Program-made: the position numbers and the translations under genes | The notes under the pieces: generated by a model | Databases searched by the model: none | Told to the model about the DNA's origin: nothing | Seen by the model: only the letters and a program-made list of their open reading frames with translations | Shown: positions 8,889 through 17,797 of the stretch, piece by piece | How the letters are laid out: each line of letters begins with the position of its first letter | Position numbering within the stretch: position 1 is the first letter of the stretch | NCBI GenBank assembly: GCA_009782875.1 | Contig: WRIE01000015.1 | Location: 1-52,866 of the forward strand | DNA from: Eubacteriaceae bacterium | Lineage (GTDB): Bacteria; Bacillota; Clostridia; Eubacteriales; Anaerofustaceae | Direction: 5' to 3' | DNA length: 52,866 nt

Positions 8889-10397
8889 CTAGTTGCCTTG
8901 TGGATAAATTCTATATATAGTATCTGCAAGAGTATTATGGAGTTCCAAAGCATTCTGCGAACTGCCGCCTTCCTCGATGAGGACAGTCATGGCGTACTTG
9001 GGATTATCAGCTGGAAAATAACCGGCAAACCATGAGTGGTCCCTGCCAGTAAAGTTTTGGGCAGTGCCTGTTTTCCCTGCCATCCCCCCATATTGGCCTA
9101 GAGTATTGCTGCTCCCAGTGCCCTCAGTGCAAGCCAGCTTAAGCAAGAATTGCATGTTGTCAATTGTTTGCGCTGACAAGCCAAGCTCAAGAATCTGTTC
9201 AGACTCTAATGGGATTTTATTGCCAGCCGGGTCAGTGACAGCAGTCACAATTTTTGGCGTGATTGGTTTTCCAGAGTTGGCGATTGCAGCAATAATGGAG
9301 TTGAGCAAAAATGGAGATGCTTGAGTTTTGCCTTGCCCGGTTGCATTGTTAAACACATCCTCGTCATTGTAGACCACAGAGGACACAAAACTGTAATGGC
9401 CGCTGTATTCAAGCTCAAATTGTTTGGTGGGGCTGCCATACTCGTTGAATCCCCATTGTTTTGCTGTGTCAGCAAGGTAGTTTCTCGTATTGCCGGCTTC
9501 GTCGACATACTCAAGCCTTTTGGCTACTTCATAGAAAAACGAGTTGCATGATTTTGAGAATGCCTCTTGGAAATTTATATCCCCGTGGGCAACCCGGTTC
9601 GCGCAATAGTGGGGCGCATTGTTGGCAATGATCACTCCAGTGCATTCAAAACGCTCATCCAGATCAACAACACTAAACTCAAGAGCTACAGCAGTGACAA
9701 TGATTTTCATCAAGCTTCCAGGCTGGTAGGACAGGACGGCTTTGTTCATCTCATCCCCGTAGGATACCATAGCCAAGACATCTCCGCTTTTCACTTCGCT
9801 CAAAACGACTCCGACCCCTTTGTGCCCGCCCTCTTCAGCAAAAATCCGGACTTGCTCCTCGATATTTTTTTGCAAGTGGTAATCAATGGTTGTCTTTAGT
9901 GTGCATCCCTCATTTGGATGGTCGCCAATAACTTGGTAGCCGGACTCGGAGATGATATTCCTGGCAGCGTCTACAGACGCAGTCACCTTGACCTGTGCCC
10001 CTCCGTTCAATAGCTTGTCATAAGCCATTTGCAAACCATTTGCGCCATATGCGCCGCTCTCAGTAGTGTCGTCTGCTTTTGCGAGGACATCCCCGACTAC
10101 AAGCTTTGCAACAGAGTTTTTGGAGATAGTGGGCATATCCAGGAAAGCGGTTGCGCTGGATGACCTGTTTGTCAGCCTTATGTCGTTCCTGTCATATATT
10201 GTGCCTCGTGGGTAAAAACTGGTTATTGTAGTGGTGTACTGGCTCGCCAAAGCGCTCATTTCGTCTGGCTTAATGACAAGGGCGCATTGTACCAGATAAA
10301 AGATATTTATACTGAATAATATGGCAATAATGGCTAAGAAAACACTAGACCTTCTTTTCATCATCTGAATTTTGGCGCGTGAAGCAGAGGGATACAT
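8889..10397 (-). CDS. Class B penicillin-binding protein (transpeptidase)
   Basis: 502 residues from ATG 10397. A single N-terminal membrane anchor (about 17-40) is followed by FYPRGTIYDRNDIRL, the class B signature, then a short dimerisation region and the transpeptidase domain. That domain has all three active-site motifs: SLMK at 228-231, SCN at 283-285 and KTGTA at 442-446. It cross-links peptidoglycan outside the membrane and resembles the FtsI/PbpA group. No FtsW/RodA partner is adjacent. AAGGAG (10410-10405) precedes the chosen start by seven nt, but that ATG sits inside the leader hairpin. ATG 10364 or 10361, just beyond the hairpin, would give MMKRRSSVFLA and match the arrangement at hisD and the M23 gene. 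The open frame extends upstream without credible PBP sequence. Confidence 0.92.
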   Translation of the reverse strand: MYPSASRAKIQMMKRRSSVFLAIIAILFSINIFYLVQCALVIKPDEMSALASQYTTTITSFYPRGTIYDRNDIRLTNRSSSATAFLDMPTISKNSVAKLVVGDVLAKADDTTESGAYGANGLQMAYDKLLNGGAQVKVTASVDAARNIISESGYQVIGDHPNEGCTLKTTIDYHLQKNIEEQVRIFAEEGGHKGVGVVLSEVKSGDVLAMVSYGDEMNKAVLSYQPGSLMKIIVTAVALEFSVVDLDERFECTGVIIANNAPHYCANRVAHGDINFQEAFSKSCNSFFYEVAKRLEYVDEAGNTRNYLADTAKQWGFNEYGSPTKQFELEYSGHYSFVSSVVYNDEDVFNNATGQGKTQASPFLLNSIIAAIANSGKPITPKIVTAVTDPAGNKIPLESEQILELGLSAQTIDNMQFLLKLACTEGTGSSNTLGQYGGMAGKTGTAQNFTGRDHSWFAGYFPADNPKYAMTVLIEEGGSSQNALELHNTLADTIYRIYPQGN

Positions 10398-10480
10398 GCG
10401 CCATCTCCTTGTTGAATTATTACAGGCTAAAATGACTGGGTCCCTGCCCGCTATGGCAACGTCGCACAACAAACAACTCA
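10373..10480 (-). promoter_or_regulatory. Repeated leader element, copy 1 (PBP gene)
   Basis: In the RNA sense: GCCATAGCGGGC (10457-10446), about 35 nt including ATTTTAGCCTG, then AACAAGGAGATGGCGCAT, then a stem TGGCGC (10403-10398) with GCGCCA (10378-10373). The same order of blocks lies upstream of hisD and the M23 gene. The stem is perfect and follows the Shine-Dalgarno directly. Confidence 0.65.
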
Positions 10481-10578
10481 TTTGTGGGAACTTATATAGC
10501 CTTCCCATTTGTCTATTATTACCCAGTAGAGAAAAAATTACGCATTTTGGCAATTGGTGTGTATTTACAAAACTTGTC

Positions 10579-10606
10579 AGTGTAAAATCTGGAAAAAATA
10601 TGACAA
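10579..10606 (-). promoter_or_regulatory. Candidate promoter of the PBP gene
   Basis: On the minus strand, TTGTCA (10606-10601), a 16-nt spacer, and TACACT (10584-10579). It would give a leader of 170 nt or more, enough to include the whole repeated leader element. Confidence 0.4.
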
Positions 10607-10609
10607 TAC

Positions 10610-11031
10610 AATCGACCAGGGCGGGAAGCCGAAGCCGCGCTTCTCGAGTATAATGATATGGACCGGATGGCCAGTAACCCATAGCAGTTGAACCAGCAAT
10701 CTGAGATGTCGTGGATGCTTCTTGGTGAAGTGCAGGACCTGCGCATATCCTCTTTGCCGCAGCGCAAGCATTTGCTGCTGGCAGGGTCGCTATGTCTTTT
10801 TACATCGTAAACACCAAAAAATGACGTGTCGTGTCACAACAAGGCAACCGATTTCCCCCATCCACCCGCTGCAGGCCCCCAATGCGCCATATATGCAGTT
10901 TACATTCGCCTGGCCAATTGTTTGCCTCCGGCGGGTTCCCTACCTGCGGCGTGCTCCCTTGCCGTTGTCCAACAGTTTGCGCAGTAAACTACTAACTGGC
11001 TCCCACCACCAAGCCGTAGCCCATGACACAT
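10610..11031. other. Gap without a supported gene
   Basis: Overlapping short minus-strand frames (10519-10771) contain phrases such as QVLHFTKKHPRHLRLL but show no ribosome-binding site and no family I know. GC content is higher than in the adjacent leaders. It may be eroded coding DNA. Confidence 0.4.
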
Positions 11032-11057
11032 AAAAAAAGGGATGTTTGACACATCCC
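11032..11057 (-). terminator. Intrinsic terminator after the bactofilin gene
   Basis: Minus strand: GGGATGT, loop GTCAA, ACATCCC, then seven T residues. It lies about 80 nt past the bactofilin stop and ends the M23-bactofilin transcript. Confidence 0.9.
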
Positions 11058-11135
11058 AGGAATAATAATTGCATTTTGAGTTCTCTGCTTTTTTTCTACA
11101 TGCCAAAACAAGCCATAACCAAACTTGACAGCATT

Positions 11136-11537
11136 TTAGTCTAAAACTTGCATGACTTCTCCAACAATTTGTTCTTTAGCTTGGTCTGAAATAATTTTAC
11201 AATTGCCTATGAATACTGCGCCTTCATCAATTACTATGCTTTCTATCTCCGCGTCTCCGATCATCTTGCCTGTTGAGAAAATTTTCAGCTGCTCACATTG
11301 GACGTCACCTTCGATAGTGCCGATAACGTGAATATTTGTAGCTTTGCATTTACCAGTGACAAACCCGTTCTTTCCTATGATCAGATTTCCTGAGAGAGAC
11401 ACTTCCCCTCTGATATTCCCCTCGATCCTTAGCGACCCTCCTGCTGTAATACTGCCTACAAGCACTAAATCACTCGCGATAATCGAATCAACTTGTTCAT
11501 AGCTTACACGGTTGATTGCTTGAGCTTTGCTTTTCAT
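11136..11537 (-). CDS. Bactofilin (polymer-forming cytoskeletal protein)
   Basis: 133 residues, typical bactofilin size. The core is a right-handed beta-helix built from short repeats: SIIASDLVLVGSITAGG, LRIEGNIRGEVSLSGN, LIIGKNGFVTGKCKATN, IHVIGTIEGDVQCEQ, LKIFSTGKMIGDAEIES. Flexible N- and C-terminal tails flank it. Bactofilins self-assemble without nucleotide into membrane-associated filaments that localise wall enzymes. It follows the M23 peptidase gene by 45 nt in the same direction, an association known from other bacteria where the pair shapes the cell. The start is ATG 11537; GAGAGG lies about seven nt upstream. A terminator follows, so the transcript is M23-bactofilin. Confidence 0.93.
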   Translation of the reverse strand: MKSKAQAINRVSYEQVDSIIASDLVLVGSITAGGSLRIEGNIRGEVSLSGNLIIGKNGFVTGKCKATNIHVIGTIEGDVQCEQLKIFSTGKMIGDAEIESIVIDEGAVFIGNCKIISDQAKEQIVGEVMQVLD

Positions 11538-11582
11538 TTTCCTCTCCTATATAAATATGCTGGTTGCTTTGCTAGATTAGAT

Positions 11583-12566
11583 TTATTCAACTATGACAAC
11601 AAAATCCAGAGGATTGAGCCTTTCAGCATCTTTGCGAACCTCAAAATGGCAATGGTTACCCGTAGAATAACCTGTTGACCCCATTAATGCGATAAGCTGC
11701 CCTTTTATAACCCTATCCCCTTGGGACACTATCAATTCTGAATTGTGGGCATAGACAGTCGTGTATCCATTTCCATGATCGATAATAACACACAATCCAT
11801 AATCGCCATTGGTGCCAGACAATGACACTATTCCAGCTGCCGATGCGTAAATTGGAGTCCCTTTTGCGTTGGCTATGTCAATACCGCCATGGAATCCTTC
11901 CCGGGGAGTTGTGCGGTAACCCATATATTCCGTCAAAACTCCGGAGGTCGGGGCAAAATCCGGGTATGTAGATAATTGGTGGCTGTACGCAGAAAGGTTG
12001 ACCCTAGACTTGGCTAGGTCTTGCCCGTTGATGGAAGCTTTGGCTATGCCTTGGCTGGTTTGGCCTGCCAGCTTCCGGATATTTGCGGACACTGCGCTTA
12101 GCGTTACTGTGTTAGCAGACGCTTCGCTCAGCAGGAATGTCTGGCGCTTTAACGTATTTGTTTTATAAACAGAATAGGGCAGGCTCTCCTTTGATTTAGA
12201 CAGGGAGAGCAGTTCGTCGCTGCCATGCGTAGTACTTGAAAGTTCCTGGAGTTTTGTTTCAATGAGTTCTATGTATTGGATCCGCTCTTCGAAGGTCTTA
12301 AGTAGAAGATCCATCTCAAAGAGTTTTTCCTTTTGTTTTTCATTGGCATCAAGCAGCTCTTGCACATCCTGCTTGCTTGCATTGTAGTTCTCAAGCAAGG
12401 GAAAATAATTGACTAGAAGCAATGCCAGTGAAATTGCAAGAATAATTGCCGCAAAGAGTATAAAGTTGAACAAGTATGCCGGCATAAGAAGTTTTTTCCA
12501 CTCATTATTGCCAGCCTTGCGGGCAGCGTGCGCACGAGGCGCAAAAGCTTTGTTAGCCTTGTTCAT
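11583..12566 (-). CDS. M23-family metallopeptidase, membrane anchored
   Basis: 327 residues. One membrane segment (about 32-52, FNFILFAAIILAISLALLLV) is followed by a coiled-coil stretch (about 60-110) and a C-terminal LytM/M23 domain (about 215-325). The domain has HGGIDIANAKGTPIYAS with the first zinc His and Asp, VIIDHGNGYTTVYAHNS, and GNHCHFEVRKD with the HxH zinc ligand, so it should be an active zinc endopeptidase acting on peptidoglycan cross-bridges outside the cell. In operon with bactofilin, it is a likely morphogenesis pair. ATG 12566 has no good Shine-Dalgarno close by; AAGGAG (12623-12618) is about 50 nt upstream, separated by the hairpin of the repeated leader. Confidence 0.93.
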   Translation of the reverse strand: MNKANKAFAPRAHAARKAGNNEWKKLLMPAYLFNFILFAAIILAISLALLLVNYFPLLENYNASKQDVQELLDANEKQKEKLFEMDLLLKTFEERIQYIELIETKLQELSSTTHGSDELLSLSKSKESLPYSVYKTNTLKRQTFLLSEASANTVTLSAVSANIRKLAGQTSQGIAKASINGQDLAKSRVNLSAYSHQLSTYPDFAPTSGVLTEYMGYRTTPREGFHGGIDIANAKGTPIYASAAGIVSLSGTNGDYGLCVIIDHGNGYTTVYAHNSELIVSQGDRVIKGQLIALMGSTGYSTGNHCHFEVRKDAERLNPLDFVVIVE

Positions 12567-12720
12567 CCATTCTTCGCGCGGGATACCCCTAGGTTTGCCA
12601 AGGGTAGAATGCGCTATCTCCTTGTTCGATTAAATGCAGGCTAAATGCATTATCTGCGGCCGCTAAGGCAAAATGCCTCCGGCATAGTTTTGTGCACGAA
12701 ACACAAGCACCCCCCATCTC
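12567..12720 (-). promoter_or_regulatory. Repeated leader element, copy 2 (M23 gene)
   Basis: In the RNA sense: GTGTTT, then GCCTTAGCGGCC (12669-12658), 34 nt including ATTTAGCCTG, then AACAAGGAGATAGCGCAT, then a hairpin in which TACCCTTGG pairs with CCTAGGGGTA, flanked by GCGC on both sides. The ATG follows directly. The predicted transcript starts near 12887, so the untranslated leader is about 320 nt. Confidence 0.65.
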
Positions 12721-12893
12721 TGAGCTGCTAGCCATAAACCACGGATTAGACTGAACTCCGCTTGAGCATATATATTCTTGTCACAATAGAGACTGACACG
12801 CCATATGCTGACAAACAAGGGCTTGTGTCTAGGTCCTTCCACAAGCGCCTGGCTTTAGCCGCTGGCTACTTCACCACTGCGAGGCGTAATTTA

Positions 12894-12922
12894 ATTATAC
12901 TATAGTTGATTTTGAGGGGCAA
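12894..12922 (-). promoter_or_regulatory. Candidate promoter of M23-bactofilin operon
   Basis: On the minus strand, TTGCCC (12922-12917), a 17-nt spacer, and TATAAT (12899-12894). The -10 box is perfect. Confidence 0.55.
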
Positions 12923-12997
12923 TGATGGATTTGATATTTTTTTTGGCAACAGTTTAAGTAACCGCAAAAAATCTTGTTTCTTTATGCATTTTTCGTC

Positions 12998-13025
12998 TTG
13001 TTTTATGCTATTATTGTCATATAGT
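12998..13025 (+). promoter_or_regulatory. Candidate promoter of fbp
   Basis: TTGTTT (12998-13003), a 16-nt spacer, and TATAGT (13020-13025), ending 35 nt before the start codon. Confidence 0.5.
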
Positions 13026-13060
13026 ACAAATTTACAATACTAGCATTGGAGTTTGCCGAC

Positions 13061-15016
13061 ATGGTCCAAGACACTAATTATTCCTCAGGGTACTTTGAGT
13101 TGCTGTCCGAAAAATTCCCGACTATCCAAAGCGCTGCTTCGGAAATAATTCACTTAAAATCAATGATGAAGTTGCCAAAAGGCACAGAGCACTTCATATC
13201 CGACATTCATGGTGAACACTTGGCCTTTGAAAACGTTTTGAGAAACAGTTCCGGAAGCCTCCGCCTCAGAGTCGTTGACCTGTTTTCCGATGGGGACCAC
13301 AAAATGGGGCAAGACGAGATCTTAGAATTTTGCAATCTTTTGTATTATCCCTCTGAATCTCTAGTCCGGCTGAAAAATAAAGGACGCCTTGACAGCGAAT
13401 TCATTAGTTCAACAATACAACGCTTATTGTTGCTATGCAAAGTCGTATCTAGAAAATATACTCAAAAAACTACGATATCGCAGTTTCCCAAAGATTATTC
13501 CTACATATTGCAAGAGCTGCTTTTTAAAAACAGCATCGAGGAAGACCGGGCGGCCTACTATGATTCAATTGTTGAATCGATTATTGAATCAGGGGAACAG
13601 GAAAGCTTCATTACAAGCTTGTGCCATACCATCCAAGCATTATGTGTCGAACACTTGCATATTGTAGGAGACATTTACGACAGAGGGGACGGGCCGCATT
13701 TTGTTATGGATACATTAATGCGCCACGAGAGATGTGACATACAATGGGGCAACCACGACATCCTCTGGATCGGCGCAGCTGCCGGAAACCTGGCTTGCAT
13801 TGCGAATGCTATCCGGATCAGTGTGCGCTATCAAAACATGTCTGTGCTTGAGGACGGCTATAGGATAAGCCTTGATCCATTGCGCCTCTTTGCTGAAAAA
13901 CACTACTCTGGAGACACAACCCTTAAGGAATTCACTCCAAAAGCTGATAACCAGCCTGGAGCCATGGATTTGGCGTCTATTGGCCGCATGCAAAAAGCCA
14001 TCTCGATTATACAGTTCAAACTCGAAAGCGAGCTCATAGACCGAAATGATTATGGGATGGACGACCGGAAAATCATCGACACAATAAATATGGATGACTG
14101 GACTGTCCAAGTAGACGGCAAGAAATACCATATGAACAGCAAATATTTGCCTACAGTTAGCCCAAATAACCCGACAAAGCTTACCCAAGAGGAAGAGGAG
14201 TTGATCGGGTATTACCAAAAAGCCTTTACAAATAGCCCTATTCTCCAGCGCCATATCCGTTTCATGATGGAGAATGGCAGCATCTACCTGGTTTACAACA
14301 ACAACTTCCTTATCCATGCGTCTCTGCCGATAAACGAAGACTTGACATTAAAAACTGTAGAAATTATGGGAAGAGAGCTTTCCGGCAAAGCCCTTCTTGA
14401 CTTTATCGACCAAGGAGCAAGAGACACATTTTATTCGCCTGGCGGGAACAAGGATTTATTCTGGTACTTGTGGTGCTCGCCTGACTCCCCCTTGTTTGGA
14501 AAAGACAAAATGACCACATTCGAGCGCTATTTTATTGATGACAAATCGACTCACACAGAAAGCAACTTGGGGTTTTACAAAAACTTGGACAATTCGCAGT
14601 TGGCAGAACTTGTGCTGGGCGAGTTTGGCCTTGACAACGAAGCGAGCAAAATAATATGCGGCCATGTGCCAGTGAGGTACGGCAAGAATGAAAGCCCGAT
14701 TAAAGCGGGCAAACGCATTATCTGCATTGACGCCGGCTTCTCCAAGGCTTACCAAGACGAAACACAAAGAGCCGGATGCACACTTATATTCAACTCCTAC
14801 GGCATGGTGTTAGCATTCCACGAAACATTCGAGAGTGTTGAAAAAGCCCTGGAAAGCGGAAATGATATGCTTAAGGGAACCTTATTTGTTGACAATACCC
14901 CTAAAAGGGTGTTTGTCTCAGAAACAGAGGATGGAAAGAAGTATAAGAAACAAATCAAGGATATCGGGGAGCTTGTGGAGCGTTACAGATCCAGGGAAAC
15001 AAAGCAAAGAGAGTAA
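13061..15016 (+). CDS. fbp: Fructose-1,6-bisphosphatase, class III
   Basis: 651 residues, the normal size for the Firmicute class III enzyme. It converts fructose 1,6-bisphosphate to fructose 6-phosphate in gluconeogenesis. The metallophosphatase motifs are in order: FISDIHGEHLAFENVL (DxH), HIVGDIYDRGDGPHFVMD (GDxxDRG), IQWGNHDILWIGAA (GNHD), and later IICGHVPVRYGKNESP and IICIDAGFSKAYQ. The start is ATG 13061, with GGAG nine nt upstream; the frame is open to TTG 13046. It stands alone with its own promoter and a strong terminator. Together with ppdK it suggests active PEP-to-hexose flux. Confidence 0.97.
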   Translation: MVQDTNYSSGYFELLSEKFPTIQSAASEIIHLKSMMKLPKGTEHFISDIHGEHLAFENVLRNSSGSLRLRVVDLFSDGDHKMGQDEILEFCNLLYYPSESLVRLKNKGRLDSEFISSTIQRLLLLCKVVSRKYTQKTTISQFPKDYSYILQELLFKNSIEEDRAAYYDSIVESIIESGEQESFITSLCHTIQALCVEHLHIVGDIYDRGDGPHFVMDTLMRHERCDIQWGNHDILWIGAAAGNLACIANAIRISVRYQNMSVLEDGYRISLDPLRLFAEKHYSGDTTLKEFTPKADNQPGAMDLASIGRMQKAISIIQFKLESELIDRNDYGMDDRKIIDTINMDDWTVQVDGKKYHMNSKYLPTVSPNNPTKLTQEEEELIGYYQKAFTNSPILQRHIRFMMENGSIYLVYNNNFLIHASLPINEDLTLKTVEIMGRELSGKALLDFIDQGARDTFYSPGGNKDLFWYLWCSPDSPLFGKDKMTTFERYFIDDKSTHTESNLGFYKNLDNSQLAELVLGEFGLDNEASKIICGHVPVRYGKNESPIKAGKRIICIDAGFSKAYQDETQRAGCTLIFNSYGMVLAFHETFESVEKALESGNDMLKGTLFVDNTPKRVFVSETEDGKKYKKQIKDIGELVERYRSRETKQRE

Positions 15017-15055
15017 AAAGGGCATAATGCAAAAGTTTGCTTAATGCCCTTTTTT
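15016..15055 (+). terminator. Intrinsic terminator of fbp
   Basis: GGGCATAATGCAAA and TTTGCTTAATGCCC pair with a short loop, and a run of T follows. It begins right at the fbp stop codon. Confidence 0.92.
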
Positions 15056-15068
15056 AATAGCTGTTGAC

Positions 15069-15124
15069 TCATCAAATGGAAAAAAGGCATAGCATTTAGA
15101 CTAAGCCATTTTTCCATTTGATGA
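15069..15124. repeat. Strong inverted repeat between convergent genes
   Basis: Two 20-nt arms (15069-15088 and 15105-15124) match at 19 of 20 positions with a 16-nt loop. It lies between fbp (+) and the PKD-protein gene (-). It has no immediate T-run on either strand, but it may act as a minus-strand transcription barrier or an RNA end stabiliser. Confidence 0.8.
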
Positions 15125-15170
15125 TTTTAAATAATCCGCCTCAAAATAAAGGCGTTTTACTCCATAATTT

Positions 15171-17024
15171 CTATTTGAAAAGTTTCAGCAGCTTGCTGTT
15201 ATCTTTATTGTTTCCTGGTTTGCTAAGGATAGTGGCTTTTCTCGGGCTAGGAACCGGCTTTTGCACAGGCTCAAAAATCTGTTCTGGATCATCGCTGGCA
15301 ACAAGCCTCATATTAGATGTAAGCCTTGCGGTAAAGCCCTCGTCTCTAGCCATGTTATTGCTTCTTTGCAGCTGCTTCACCCTATTGTGGCGGCGGATGG
15401 TCGGCATACAACAGAATATGATTTCACATGCCAATATCAATGCGAAAATCGCTGTCATGTTGTCAAAGCCTACGATATTGAGCTTGCCGCTTACTTGGAA
15501 TGAACCTGAGAAGACCAATGCCGACAAGGTAGCGCACACGCCCTGGGGTACCCAGTTGTCGTTTCCGCCAGAAGCTTGTATCCTCCGTCTCTTGTAAATT
15601 CTGGCAAAGTAGGAGCAGAACAATATAATCGAGCTGGCCATCAAGAGAAAGTTGATATAAGATATTGTCGTCAGATCGCCAGGAACCAGGATGGGCACAT
15701 TCGGAGCACCAGCCAACTGGACTGGCAAACCTGTGGAAATTGCTTTAACGAGCTTTGGATCCAGCACAAAATCCCCATGCTCGTCTAATAACAGGGGGGC
15801 TTCAAAAAATGTAGAGTACTCTCCATTTGCAAAAGCAGTTATTCTCTGGGTAGAGCTGACACTGTTGCCTTTTGAGTCTATAGCCTTCAACACCACTGTG
15901 CAAGTGCCTGTTTTCTTGAAAACATGCTCGCTTTCTGCTCCCAAGTCTGAGTACCCGTCCCCGAATTCCCACTCAAAATCTATTTTTCCCGCACAAGGGG
16001 ATCCCCCGATTTGATGGGCTTTAATTGATGCAGCAAACAGAAGGGCCGGGCTGTCCTCTATGGTGGAAACTTCAATTTTCGGCTTTTCAACAGCAGGGAC
16101 AATTATCATGTCATGTCCCTGCAGCGTGGCGTTTTCATTGTTTATCCGCACAACCCTGATTGTGTAGACACCTGGATCGAATGATCCTAAATCAATCTCG
16201 CATACTCGCTTAGATGATGTGACACTTTTAGTTTCTTCTTGTGGCATGGCCGAGTTAATAACTTTATATTCGATAGTCCATCTATCCCCGTCGCTAACCT
16301 TTGTGTTCACAACAGTAAGCCTGTTGTTTTCAGCAGTGCAAAGCGTGGAGCTCCTCAGTGAGGAATAAAACTCTTGCTGCCTGGAGCTGGCTTCTTTCAC
16401 AATTGTTTTTTCTGCGACGGCATACAAGCCGCCCTTTGTCGCGATCAGCTGGACATAAGCATTGAAATTAACAGCATCGGCTTGATAGATATTCGTGGGG
16501 CTTGATCCTGAAGCAGTGGCGCCATTTGCAAAAGTCCATAAGTATTCGCAAGCAACACCAGAGCAGTGCAAAGTCGGGGTCGCCTTGTATGTGACTTTGA
16601 ATGGGTCTAGCTTGTCTACGCTGACCACAACATCAAGCGCGCTGATTGATGTGACCACCCTTAGGCTAGCAGAACTAGAATAAGGAATCCCGTTAATTGA
16701 CGCTAACTTGAAAACGAACTCTTTGTCCACTGAAGTTGTCGAGGGCGCAATGTCCACATACACTGAGGTCGAAGAGCTTGTTACGGTTTCGTACTTGTTA
16801 GATATTGCATTGTAAAAAATAGCGGTCCAAGTACCCGACCCATTATAGTTGGGATTTGTTATAATAAGCTGTGCTGTCTCAATGGGGCATATCTCGGAAT
16901 TGCGAAAACTAATAGAAGGGTCTGCTGCCGCCACAGGCGAATACCCGTATCCAAGCATCGCAAAAAAAACATGCATCATGGCCAGTAGGAAAAGGGAAGC
17001 AGCTAGTTTAGGGAGTTTTCTCAT
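15171..17024 (-). CDS. Secreted PKD-domain protein with C-terminal membrane segments
   Basis: 617 residues from ATG 17024 (AAGG eight nt upstream). A signal peptide covers about 1-34 (LAASLFLLAMMHVFFAMLG, ending PVAAA). Several Ig-like beta domains follow. One clear PKD unit (about 345-400) has FEWEFGDGYSDLG and EHVFKKTGTCTVVLKAIDS, and a more divergent one near residue 180 has YLWTFANGATASGS. Near the C-terminus come three hydrophobic segments (ISYINFLLMASSIILFCSY, then around SALVFSG, then TAIFALILACEIIFCC) and a basic cytoplasmic tail. The Ig/PKD part should face outside. It may bind carbohydrate or be a structural surface protein; no enzyme domain is seen. Confidence 0.8.
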   Translation of the reverse strand: MRKLPKLAASLFLLAMMHVFFAMLGYGYSPVAAADPSISFRNSEICPIETAQLIITNPNYNGSGTWTAIFYNAISNKYETVTSSSTSVYVDIAPSTTSVDKEFVFKLASINGIPYSSSASLRVVTSISALDVVVSVDKLDPFKVTYKATPTLHCSGVACEYLWTFANGATASGSSPTNIYQADAVNFNAYVQLIATKGGLYAVAEKTIVKEASSRQQEFYSSLRSSTLCTAENNRLTVVNTKVSDGDRWTIEYKVINSAMPQEETKSVTSSKRVCEIDLGSFDPGVYTIRVVRINNENATLQGHDMIIVPAVEKPKIEVSTIEDSPALLFAASIKAHQIGGSPCAGKIDFEWEFGDGYSDLGAESEHVFKKTGTCTVVLKAIDSKGNSVSSTQRITAFANGEYSTFFEAPLLLDEHGDFVLDPKLVKAISTGLPVQLAGAPNVPILVPGDLTTISYINFLLMASSIILFCSYFARIYKRRRIQASGGNDNWVPQGVCATLSALVFSGSFQVSGKLNIVGFDNMTAIFALILACEIIFCCMPTIRRHNRVKQLQRSNNMARDEGFTARLTSNMRLVASDDPEQIFEPVQKPVPSPRKATILSKPGNNKDNSKLLKLFK

Positions 17025-17797
17025 GGAAATTACCTTAGACTTTACATTTGTCGACAAGAAGCGCATCAACATATCCAGTATAACATTTCCAGATAAATTT
17101 ATCAAATTCAATGCCGGTTAAAATAAAAGAATGAGTTATTAATGTATTTGTACTACTGGCATGCAAACATTTGCTATATAAAACCCGTTCGATTAGAACG
17201 GCAAAAACGGTGTGTTGCCCATGACTTGGCCAGACAAGGCGGGATGCGCAAGCCGCTACACCACTTCGGCAGTCGCGCGCCCCGCTTCAACCCAAAGCGC
17301 TTTGCAAGCATGTGCGGCACAAGGGGGTTGGCAACTAGCCCGAGGAGTAATAAGCCGGTCTGGTTGCTATTAAAAAACCAACCAATTGGCTTTATACTCG
17401 TGTTTACTCTATCAGCAAAGCACCCATTGGCATCATAAAAAAATGCATTTGTGAATTTGTGATATAATCTTTACTGTCCAACAATTAAACATTCCGCTAG
17501 ACAGCCAAGGGCCCAGCCTTGGTTCCACGCAATTTCAAACATGATGGTTTTAGCCAGCCCGGCTTATAAGCGTATAGCAGGTCTTGCGCGGGTGTTTGCT
17601 GGCAACACCGATGTGTCGAAATCATCCACAGCGCTTAGCAAGATCGTCGCGACAGCAAGCCAACAGGAAATGGGCAAACCTGCCCAAAGGCATTTTGATG
17701 GGCCGTGGGCGCTAGAAAATAGATTTTGGGGGCGTTGGAGGTTTCAGATAGCCAATGGGCTTGATGCACGCCAGGTTCCTTGAAAGGAGACAGACAA
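17025..17797. other. Intergenic region upstream of rsmI
   Basis: About 770 nt without a supported gene. It contains a small hairpin (CCGTTC/GAACGG near 17187) and the repeats GGTTGGCAACTAGCC and CCAACCAATTGGC (about 17330-17395). A short plus frame at 17541-17783 has no family match. The last 100 nt are comparatively G-rich. Confidence 0.5.

Noticed and set aside
10398..10682. N-terminal extension of the PBP frame (95 residues)
   Set aside because: The sequence has no domain, precedes the Shine-Dalgarno, and overlaps the leader element.
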